Shown here: one piece after another, positions 51,140 to 62,800 of the stretch
Position numbering within the stretch: position 1 is the stretch's first letter
Layout of the letters: every line of letters begins with the position of its first letter
Assembly: GCA_032158295.1 (NCBI GenBank)
Contig: CM063245.1
Span: forward strand, 2,714,700 to 2,778,699
Direction: 5' to 3'
Source: Pycnopodia helianthoides
Lineage: Eukaryota > Echinodermata > Asteroidea > Forcipulatida > Asteriidae
Length of the DNA: 64,000 nucleotides
The notes under the pieces: generated by a model
Seen by the model: the letters and a program-made list of their open reading frames with translations, nothing else
Told to the model about the DNA's origin: nothing
The model's database searches: none
Translations under genes and position numbers: made by a program

Positions 51140-51509
51140 TGAACATTACAGAATTGGTTTTTGCTAACAAAACATTTGCTTGCAGTGTAAGCACTTTATG
51201 TAATCCACCATTTACATAAATTGACAAACCTGTAGAAGTTTGGGATCGATCGGCCATCTGGGTCACGAGAAAATAGTGAAAAACCGATTACACATTTGCA
51301 TGAAATCACATAGATTCAACAAATGAATAAAACGCTCTCTGAGCGAAAATTAGTTTATTCATTTCTCATCAAATATGGCATTTCAGACAGAAATATTTCA
51401 AGGAAAGTTTTCTACTATCATCATCATTAGACCGTGTAAGTTTTATGTAAATCTGTGATCAAAAAGTATACTTTACAAGTTTTTTTCTTATCAATTCTGT
51501 AATGTTCCT
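51140..51509. mobile_element. MITE family A
   Basis: TTAA both sides; ends TGAACATTACAGAATTGG and TCAATTCTGTAATGTTCCT. Confidence 0.9.
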
Positions 51510-51552
51510 TTAAGTAAATCTTCTGAGGTCTCCAAGCTTGTCAAAGAAAGTA

Positions 51553-51588
51553 ATTTGTATATCACCATTATAATGGTGATATACAAAT
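51553..51588. repeat. perfect 36-bp palindrome
   Basis: ATTTGTATATCACCATTA followed at once by its exact inverse. Confidence 0.97.
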
Positions 51589-51589
51589 A

Positions 51590-53670
51590 ATTATTTTGTA
51601 GTAGCATTCTTAAAGACACTGATTGTCTTTAAATAATGCATTATTTATATTTTCATTTAAAACAATGATTGTTATACAACCATTGTTGATATAAAACCAT
51701 TTATGTACATTTGATCATTATTTATACATAATAAATACTTATATGATTATTGTATATAAAGCTAGTGAAGATGGCCTTGGCTTTCGATCAAAACCTGACC
51801 TTCGTCAATATAGTTATAATATATAAATAATAGCTATTTTAATTTAACCATTATTTTTACACAACCAATGTTTAAGACAGAAATAAGGCTTGGAAAAAAG
51901 TGAGGCGACGCCCCCTCCCCAACCCCCAACACAAAAAAAAGTGGCGGGGGAAAAAAAGGGAACAAACAAGGAATGATACAAGTTGAACTCCATACGGGTC
52001 GTCTTCTTTGAGCAACTCGTCTTTGGCCAATGCAAATGTAATTTATGTTACTCATCATAAGCTATCTCCCATAACAAAATAGCGGCGAATCTCAAAAACA
52101 AAATTTAAATTGACCCATGTCATGGATTATTAAACTGTACCTCACATTAACTCAATATTCATCTACCAGTTATCAACTCAGCTTAACGGTGCAGCGATCT
52201 GGAGAAAGGGGTTTGTCAACGTTATAACAACGAAGTTTTTGGCAAGAAGATGGAGAAAAAACGGTGTCATTAGGCCTACCCTAGCTTCAAGAATAGCTTT
52301 TGCCAGCCACTAGAGACAATTGAGTTTATTCAGCTCTTTTTTTTTTTTCAATATTCGACCACCCGATTGCCGCACTCACACATACTCAAAAATGTGTTTA
52401 CATAAATATTTATTGGATCAGCCAACCCTACGGTCCATTCATCATATCACCAATCGCCACCTTCTCCACTAATACCTACTTGCATCCTAATCAGCATCCC
52501 CAATGTCCTCAAGAAAGGCATCCATCTTTTTTGTTTGCTTGTCCTTCACGCTCCACTTGTGTTAAGCTTTAAAGGAACGGAGACGCACGAATGTCGAGAT
52601 GAGCCGAGTTTCTTCAGATATTGTCACCTTGAACCATGCTTTCAGGTTAAAACGGAACATCGCTAATGAAGTGTTTTTTTTCCAAATGAGGTAAATTATT
52701 GAAGACGATGACAATAAATTTCAACAAAAGAATTATTTTTAGCCTGTGAGAAAGACTCTGCTAGGGTCGAAACGTCAGGCCACTAACTAATTTGTTTGCG
52801 TTTATACTACAGGTCCTTTTGGTTGGTAAGCAGTTTGCAACAGCTAATTCTATTTTCCCAAAAGAATCAAATCTTCAAACTTTTTTGGCCTTATTCACAA
52901 AAAAATGAAGTTTCTGCTTGTCTTTTATTTATAGGTCTTTTGGTTTGATGAAACATTTGCAATTCTTTCACCTGAAGATTCGTTGCTCCTTTAAGATGGA
53001 AACACGTTCTCAAGACGCGTGAGATGATGACGAGGTCTCTCGAGACCAGCAACATCCCTAGTGAGTTGCATCCAGTCGGCGTTGCATTATGGACGCTCTG
53101 TAGTTTCTGTCACGTTGAGTAGACTTTCCCCAGTCCCCCACGTGTTCACCTGTTTCAAGGATAAAACGATCAAATTGCAACATTGTCCCTGGATTAAGAA
53201 CAGCGCGTTACTGTTTTACCGTAGTTTTAACTACAGTCGTATACTTTTAACTGCACACCTAACCCATAAATGTTTCTCTGTTTTGGGGCCGTCTCAAATT
53301 CCTTCACAGAAGGCTGTAAAAGGGCTCTGGGTTTTGCGAGGGAGTCGCTGCATGTTTGCCTCTCTAATGTGGAGCAATCAGGCTCCGGAATAAGAAGAGC
53401 GTAACTGGATCGTCCTGGCGTCTCAAGTTCATCACACCTTCCGTATGACATTCATGGGACGATTCCTAGTGGACGGTATCTCATCTTACTTGGTTGTCCT
53501 GGCATGGAATTATAGTATGCTGCACGCCTCATGTGATGAGTGAAGTCAACATTTAAATTCAACTTCCCTACGGGTCACCACCGGGACAGAAAAATCTTCG
53601 GGGTTTTTAAACTCAGATCTGACGTTTAAGGAGGGAAAAAACCGCAGGCACAACAAAATTAGCAACGGAG
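51590..53670. other. no gene recognised upstream of the tetraspan gene
   Basis: AT-rich left part, GC-richer from 52,980. A family F ending is at 52,736-52,800. No TATA box was found close to the ATG at 53,671, so the promoter may be TATA-less. Confidence 0.45.
52736..52800 (+). repeat. family F repeat ending
   Basis: TTAGCCTGTGAGAAAGACTC then TGCTAGGGTCGAAACGTCAG, the best preserved copy of the ending shared with 4,008-4,060 and 11,436-11,475. Confidence 0.6.
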
Positions 53671-53869
53671 ATGAAAAACACCAGCCTATTACTACTGACT
53701 GTCTGGTCCGTGTGCGGTGCCTATCTCGGGCTGCTGTTGACAAGTGTCGGAACATTTACCAACCAGTGGGTGTTCACGTCCGAGGAGCGACATCTCGACT
53801 TTCACAACGGAACACTCCGGATTACCATGAATATGTACTCGGGTCTGCTGGAGTCCTGCCGGATACGAG
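53671..53869 (+). CDS. tetraspan gene exon 1, TM1 and loop start
   Basis: 66 codons plus one base, donor CGAG|gtaagt. The ATG is the first in frame after an upstream stop, and a hydrophobic helix follows directly. Confidence 0.82.
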
Positions 53870-56800
53870 GTAAGTTCCTGCGGATGTTGTGTCGGTAGCT
53901 TTCCATGTAATGGTGTTTATGAAAGCCGGTTTGCCATGCTGACCTAAATTTGAGTTGGCTTTAGTATCAACAAAACCAGTCTGCTTTATAACGCTGCGGA
54001 AAGGCGGGGGTTATGAGTCCCACCCTGTGGATGATGTCCCTATATGAACACAAAAAAAAGCGCTGACTGTACGCTACTTAAAAATAATTCACAAAACTTC
54101 AATCTTTGTGTTCCAATTCAATAATTAGATCAGTCTGCATAAAGAAGACCAATCCAATACATGAGCTTGAAAGTCCGAACACACTTACAATATGACACCC
54201 CTTCTTTGTTGAATTGGGTGTTTGAAGCCCCACACTTGTGAGCATTATGATCGCACTATCCCATACTCTAAAATTCCCCGGTTCAGAATCGATCCGGATT
54301 CCGTGTTCCCTGTGGGCCTGATGACCTATTTTCTGGGTCAAGCTGACCCGGAAACTGGTGACAACCGAAATTGGCATTTTGACTTAATAGATTCTGCGTC
54401 AGTTTTGACACACTTTTTGGTCAGTTTGACACAGACCTCGGGTCGTATTCTGACTGAGAAATGGGTCAAGTCCCTGGGTTCCGAGTATCCGGGTCAATTC
54501 TGACCCGGGTGTGTGTTTTTTTTTAGAGTGCATTTTGGTGCAAGCTCGGTACTCAAGAAAAGTTAAAGGCACAGTACACGTTTGGTAATGACTCTGAAAG
54601 TTAATGGCAATAAAAAACTCACTCGGTAAGAAGTACAGCAGCTTTGGGTAATATAATGAATTTTGAAAAACTATTAACTTCGAAGTACTACGGTTATGGA
54701 AAATATATCACATTTTATTCCCCAAAATTTGAATCTGAGAAGCGTGTCAGAAACGCATCTCGGACTGTGTATTCATATTTGGAATATTCTTCCTGCGTGG
54801 AAATATTCGCTCCGGTTTTTCGGTAATATCTCACAAACGCGACCACCTTTTGAAGTGACATTTTCACAGGTTAGTTTTTTATTGTATGTACCTACATTTA
54901 TATAGGATTAACACAATCAGTAGGCTCCAATTACCAAACGTGTACTGTGCCTTTAAGGTAGATGTAAAGACGTGACATAAACCCTTTCCACAGAGCACTC
55001 AGCCTGCCTGATTCGCAGCACCACTGCACTGGTTCCTAGTCTCCCCTACTCACCCCACCCCCTCAAACATGTAACATTAAGGAAGGTATACGTTTGGTAA
55101 TCATTCTTAAAATTAATGGCAATAAAAACCTACCTTTTTTGAAGTACAGCAGCTTTCGATAGTATAAAGCATTTTTAAAACCAATTCACTACGGAGTAAT
55201 GTGGTTATGGACAAATTATCAGTTTTTAGCAGAACAAAATATGAATATGAGAAGCCTTTCTGTCAGAAATGCTTCTCAGATTTTGTATTACAATTGCGGA
55301 TTATTCTTCCTGCGTGGACACAACCGCTTGGGATTTTTGGCAATATCTCAAAAACGCTACCACCTTTTGAAAATGTTTTTTCACAGGTTATTATTTTTTT
55401 TATATATATATATCTACATTTATATAGGATTAAAACAATCGAACGGTCCCAAAAACCAAAGGTATACTTTGCCTTTAAGTAAAGCCTTGTTTCAAAAACG
55501 CTCCCACCTTTTGAAATTATTTTTTCACAGCTTATTTTTTTGTTATATATATATATATATCTACATTTACATAGGATTAAAACAATCGACCAGTCCCAAA
55601 AACCAAAGTTATACTTTGCCTTTAAGTAAAGCCTTGTTTTGTTAATATTTAAACATATTTATTTGTTTTAAATAGTTAATGGCTGAACACAATTTAGTGA
55701 TGAGATTCTGGTGTTGTTTTTGAAATTGTATCCAAGTTTCAGACCCATTGTCTATTTAGACTCATTGAGCATCCTCTTACTTGAATTATTTCCATTGAAA
55801 CAAAAAAACTGAAGTTTAAGATATCATACAAGAAATCACCCTGTGTTTGATATTCAACACACTGTTGCCGGTTGGCATCAAGGGAAATCCTATCGATCGC
55901 TCACCGTGGAGCACATTTATTATTTATGACGGACTTCGTGCTCCATACACAATGAGGGGTTAAATTTGAATAATTATTACGGGCATGTAATGATCGGCTG
56001 AAAATACAAAACCGCCAGCAGAGTCTGAGGCAGAAATATACTTTTAGATTAATCTTAAATATTGGGGGAAAAAGATTGTTTTATAACAGTTTCCTGGAGG
56101 AACGAAAACTAACGACCATAAAATAAATCTGAACTGTAAACTTCAAACAGAATGAGCGCTCACCATTTTAAGAAAATATATTCCATAAACTTTGTGTTAT
56201 CAACAACTGCCTTGCAGGTTATTATTGTTGCTTGTAAAAGAATTACTTGCAAGAATTGACAGGTTATTATTTTTGCTAGTAAAATAATTACTTGCAAGAA
56301 ATGACAGGTTATTATTTTTGCTAGTAGAATAATTACGTGCAAGAAATGACAGGTTATTGTTTTTTTGCTAGTAAAAAAATTACTTGTTTTGTTGGTGTTG
56401 CTCCTTGTTTGAGATCGCGCATGAAATCTCTGAAGAATTTATGTGTTTCATGATCAACAACGTAGGAGTCATGTGATATGAGTCAACTGATGGCATTAAA
56501 CATTGATCCATACAAACACTCTTTTATTCCATACTGTTATTATAATGGTTATTGTTATTATTATTATTTTATTCGGCATTAAAATCAAGCATACAGAGAA
56601 AATGCACAACATTGATAGCCAAAAAAGCTGATTAAAATCGGCTTATTTCCATCGGGGTCCTTAAAAAACACACAATACAAACAATTACATACAAACTAAA
56701 AAACAAATGCGCGGGAAAAAGTGAACAATGTCAATCAAAAATGTACAATACTGTTCAAGTATTTTTTGAGAGGAGAGATGTTGTTTCACTGCTCTTTTAA

Positions 56801-59800
56801 ATTGATAATAATTATCAATAACATTGATGTTATTAGGAAGTAGGTTCCATTCATGAATTCCAGTATAAAAAAATGTATCCCTTTTATTCTAGGAACAATG
56901 AGATTTGTGGAACTACCCCTTTTTGAATATTTGTGCATATCTGAGACCTTCATAAATTTTTGATAGAGGTCTCAGATATGCACAAATATTCAAAAAGGGG
57001 TAGTTCCACAAATCTCATTATTATAATGGTTATTGTTATTATTATTATTTTATTCGGCATTAAAATCAAGCATACAGAGAAAATGCACAACATTGATAGC
57101 CAAAAAAGCTGATTAAAATCGGCTTATTTCCATCGGGGTCCTTAAAAAACACACAATACAAACAATTACATACAAACTAAAAAACAAATGCGCGGGAAAA
57201 AGTGAACAATGTCAATCAAAAATGTACAATACTGTTCAAGTATTTTTTGAGAGGAGAGATGTTGTTTCACTGCTCTTTTAAATTGATAATAATTATCAAT
57301 AACATTGATGTTATTAGGAAGTAGGTTCCATTCATGAATTCCAGTATAAAAAAATGTATCCCTTTTATTCTAGGAACAATGAGATTTGTGGAACTACCCC
57401 TTTTTGAATATTTGTGCATATCTGAGACCTTCATAAATTTTTGATAGAGGTAGTCTGGTGCCGTGTCATGAAAACAATTGTTTTTCTTCTTTTCTTCGAG
57501 GTGTCATTGAGCTAAACATTATACATGAACAACAGCATAAAGTTCAAAATGTATCGAATGGAAACTTTAAATATGGATCTAATTCCCTCGCTAATTCTTT
57601 CGAATGATTGAGTCACGAAATTTGATTAAAAATGTCATGATGACGATAAATATAGTGTTATGTCCCTCGATGATAATCGTCAACAAGCAAGGTAATAATA
57701 CCACGCAAGAGTGATTTCCCTTTTTTTTTTTACTCAATAATTAGTCAACGTTGAAGGTATTGTACACTTTTGGTAACAGCTCAAAATCAGTGTCCACATT
57801 TTGTGTGATTCAACATATGCATGAAAAAATAAACCTCTGAAAGTTTTAGCTCAATTGGTCATCGAGGTCACGAGAAAATAGTGAAAATAGACCTTATGTG
57901 TTTTCTGTTTTTTCAAATTATCGCGCGCGATAATTACTATTGTTTTACTCGTTTCTTAGAAACGATAGCATTTTAGGCAGAAATATTTTAAGGAACCCTT
58001 TACCATTACTTACTTTAAATCATGAAAGTTATGTGTGAATCTGTGAACATTGTGTTTTTCGATCTTACCAATGGTGTACAGGGCCTTTAACAACGGTTGT
58101 CGGGCTTCCGCTGCATAATTGCTCTAAAAAATGAAAAAAATTATAAAGGGTATAGTTCTCAGGCATACTTTAAAGGCCATGTACACTATTGGTAAGATCG
58201 AAAAACACAAATGTTCGTAAGTAATGGTAGAAAGGGTTCCTTAAAATATTTCTGCCTAAAATGCTATCGTTTCTGAGAAATGAGTAAAACAATAGTTTTT
58301 ATCACGCGTGATAAAAACTCGATGTTTGAAAAAAACAGAAAACACAAAAGGTATATTTTCTCGTGACCTCGATGACCAATTGAGCTCAAACATTCACAGG
58401 TTTGTTTGTTCATGCATATGTTGAATCACACAAAATGTGAACACTGATTTTGAGCTGTTACCAAAAGTGTACAATACCTTTAAAGGCAGCTTCTTCTTCT
58501 TTTTTCTTCTTTTTTTAGTCGATTTAAAACACACCCATGCCGTGTCATTTGAGTCAGTCCTTTTCTGATTTGGTAGCAGATTGCAAAAACTAATTACAGT
58601 CCTTCTGAATTATTAATTGGCGACGCGCGTGATTGCACACACCAGCGACAAGTAACTGGGAGGATCCATAGACTGGCCTTAGTCGGTATAACATAATGTT
58701 GTTGTTTTTTAATAAATATCCGGGAAGGGTCCATAGACAGGCCTTAGTCGGTATAACATAATGTTGTTTTTTTTAAATAAATATGGCGTCATCTATGTGT
58801 CTAATCTCAATGTGATTGGCATGTTTATCTTAAGTAAGATCCACTAAGCTGCATTAAACATCATTACCTCCATTTAGTATGTTTAGTAAAAACTTGTGTA
58901 CATCTACGTTATACAAAGATCCAAATGTCCCTATTAGTTCTCATTAGGCTATATTTATCTACGTCATTTTGATTTGTCAAATACCTTATAAATTGCTGGG
59001 AAAATGTCAATCGATTTCTCTGTTAAATCGATTGATATTGGCGAGTATTTGTGGACTTGCTGGTTGTTTGAGTTCAGTTGAGTTGAGTTGTGCTTTCATA
59101 TTTGATTGACTCATTCATGTATTGACTGTATCGGTTTGTTGATTGATCGATTAATAGTCATCTGTTGATGGATCCATCGACAGACCGAATGATTTAACCA
59201 AACAAGCAAAAAAGAATTGGTTAGTATAAACGGACTAATGATTATAGTTGATGTGTTGAATATTAGGCCGACCTGTCAGTAGGTTGACTGATTTGTCGAT
59301 TGACGAGTTTTTATTGTTGTTATGTATTTATTGGCTGGGAAAAAAACCGGTTTAGTGATGGATTGATCGATTGATCAATATTGATTGCTTTTTTTTACAG
59401 TCACTTACATTTGGGACTCCAAGGATGCGTGGAAACAAATGGAGAATAATGCAACTCAAGAAAATTTACCGAGACCTGGTAAGTTTAACCAAGACAAGTT
59501 CATTAGTTTGTAAAGCCATAAAGGTAGCGGTAAAAAAAAGAAAATTCGAAAATATCTATAAATTATTTCTTCCTTCGTTATTACCTTCTCGATTCGACAA
59601 CTCCCCTTACCGGAGGTTATGCCCCCCCCCCCTGGTCCCTCTCTATCGGCGATACATTTATATAGCGCATAATGCAGGAGCCTCTATGCGCAACACAAAC
59701 ATAAAAACAATGAAATGAAATAAATAAAGCAATTGTTACAAAAATGAAGATTCAAACAAATGAAAGTCTTTGAAAGTCCCTTGAAAATCTGAAGAGAGTC

Positions 59801-62800
59801 AGTTTGGCGAACATGAAGGGGAAAGTCATTCCATAACGAAGGTGCAATGTACTGGAGGGACTCTTTGACCATAGATTTTAGTGGGGAAAAAAGTAGTTGG
59901 AGTCAGTAGGAATTGGACAGCAGGGCCCAATTTCATAAAGCCTGTAAGCACAAAAAACTTGCTAAGCACAGACAAATCTTGCTTAGAAGAAACAAGTAAC
60001 CCGCCAAAATTCTATGAAGTTTACACTGTTACAACTGGTGCCCCACTCATTTTTTGCTAAGCCAAAACAATTTCTAAGCAGTACTCTCTGCTTAAAGGAA
60101 CATTACATAATTGGTTTTTGCTAACAAAACAGTTGCTGGCAGTGTAAGCACTTTATGTAATCCACCATATACATAAACTGACAAACCTGTAGAAGTTTGA
60201 GATCGATCGGCCATCTGGGTCACGAGAAAATGGTGAAAAACCGATTACACATTTTGCATGAAATCATATAGATTCAACAAATGAATAAAACGCTCACTGA
60301 GCGATAAACTCCAATCGGAAAATTAGTTTATTCATTTCTCATCAAAAATGGCATTTCAGATAGAAGTATTTTAAGGGATGTTTTCTACTACCATCATCAT
60401 TAGACCGTGTAAGTTTTATGTAAATCTGTGATCAAAAAGTATATTTTTTTACAATTTCTTTCTTACCAATTCTGTAATGTTCCTTTAAGCAGCTCTTCGA
60501 AATTGGGCCCACTTTCCCCAATGACTGTTTTTATTTTGTTTGCAATAAAGAAAGAAGTTTGTTTAGTATGAGGGGATGGAGAGTGTGGGGTCGAGGGGCT
60601 TTACAAGTTTTTTTTTCTTACAATTCTGTAATGTTCCTTTATGAAATTGGGCCCATTCAGAACGAAGAGGACGAACAGGAATGTTTTTAATGCAGGAGAT
60701 CAGATACAAATAGACATGAGAAGGGCCATGAAGAGCTTTCAAAGTGATGAGATAGTCGTCTTGATAGATAGTTCACGCCGAGAAATGTTTATTCATGTTT
60801 TTTTTTTATATAAACTGACAGGCAAAATGTCATTACTTCTTCTATTATAATTCTTCTTCAGGCAGTCCCACGTGCGTGAAGATAAGAAACGTCCTCTCGG
60901 CGCCAGGTTCACCACCTAAGGACATCACATCAGCGGCACTCTGTGAGTATAATGTACATGTCATTTTTTATTTATCAAGTCATCACATTTTTTTTCTGGG
61001 ACGGGAGTGTTGTTCGGAGAATTATTGCCGGTTTGCAATGCATCTAGATGTTGAAAGAAAGTGTCGCGTTTCCAAATAAACTGTCATGGAAGCATTGGAG
61101 TTGAAGATAAAACAGTGTGCTGAATTGAAAAGTGATAGAGTTTCTAATACCAATGTCATAGTCCCTCTCCGAAAAAGATCATGTTTTAAAATTGTCTTCC
61201 TTTTTTGCAGACAAAATCTGATCCACACTCTTCACTCCTCCATCCCATACTCTACACCCAACTCCACCCTACACTCTCCACCCATCCCACACCCTCAGTT
61301 CCCAACCCCACACTCTCCACCTCTTAATCCCACCCTCTCCATCCCCAACCAACACTCTCCATTCCATAACCCATACTCTCCATTACTACAACAGCCACAC
61401 TCTCCTTTCCCCAACCCACCTCACACTCTTCATTCCCCACCCCACAATTTCCACCTCTCCACCCCCCTCTCCAGCCCTCGACCCCACACTCTCCAGCCCT
61501 CGACCCCACACCCTCCAGCCCCTCGACCCCACACTCTCCAGCCCCTCGACCCCACACTCTCTAGCCCTCGACCCCACACTCTCCAGCCCCTCGACCCCAC
61601 ACTCTCCAGCCCCTCATATTAAACAAACTTCTTTCTTTATTGCAAAAAAAATAAAAACAGTCATTGGGGAAAATTGGGCCCAATTTCGAAGAGCTGCTTA
61701 AAGGAACATTACTGAATTGGTAAGAAAAAAATTGTAAAAAATAGACTTTTTAATCACAGATTTACATAAAACTTACACGGTCTAATGATGATGATAATAG
61801 AAAACATCCCTTGTAATATTTCTGTCTGAAATGCCATATTTGATGAGAAATGAATAAAGATTGGAGTTTATCGCTCAGTGAGCGTTTTATTCATTTTGTT
61901 GAATCTATATGATTTCATGCAAATGTGTAATCGGTTTTTCACTATTTTCTCGTGACCCAGATGGCCGATTGATCTCAAACTTCTACAGGTTTGTCAGTTT
62001 ATGTACATGGCGGATTACATAAAGTGCTTACACTGCCAGCAACTGTTTTGTTAGCAAAAACCAATTCTGTAATTTTCCTTTAAGAACAAAAAGTAGCTAA
62101 GCACTAAAAAATTATGCTTACCATCCTAAGGGTACTAGCTAGATGTCACATGTACAATCTGTCACTGGTATTCTGCTAATTTTTGCTAAGCACCGCATTT
62201 TTCAGCAAAAGTTAGGTTTAAGCAGCTCTATGAAATTGGGCCCAGATGGGCACTTTGAATCCCTATAGTTATGCCAGTCACTGAGGCACCTCTTCTGTAG
62301 GTGCTGCCGGGAGAAGAACATAGGCATGAGGTAATGGAAGACTTTTGAAAGCTAGATGACAGCGGACCTACCAGGTAAAATTTAATTGCTTACGTAGTTC
62401 TAGGTATGCGCACATTGCCGAGAACAATAGATTTACCTGGCATGTCTGCTGCCACCTAGCGTCCCAAAAGTAGTTCTTAATTAATAAGCCAACTTTAATA
62501 TCTGATTCGATGCAGCCAAGATCAACTCGGTATGGCCATTCCCTGTCATCAGCTTCTTGCTTCTCATCGTGTCTTCTGCACTCAGCACGCTAGGATTATG
62601 CATCCCAACCAAGAGGGCGTTTATGTTCTTCGCTGGTGTTGTTTGCATCATTGCAGGTAAGTGCACTCACGGTGACTAATGGATAAAGAACAGGCACTGT
62701 TCTTACAGGCCCAATGATTTCTTTGGACAAACGTGCCGTGCTGTATTAAGCTTTCCATATCTGTGTTGTGATTGGTCCGGGTGATGTAATTTGTCAGCTT

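Noticed and set aside
55199..55645. Frame of 148 codons with Tyr-Ile repeats
   Set aside because: It is a MITE with duplicated right end and (TA)n runs; no protein signature.
61086..61622. Pro/His/Ser-rich frame of 178 codons and its Gly/Trp-rich antisense frame
   Set aside because: They run through a C-rich minisatellite in an intron; no domain, no splice support.
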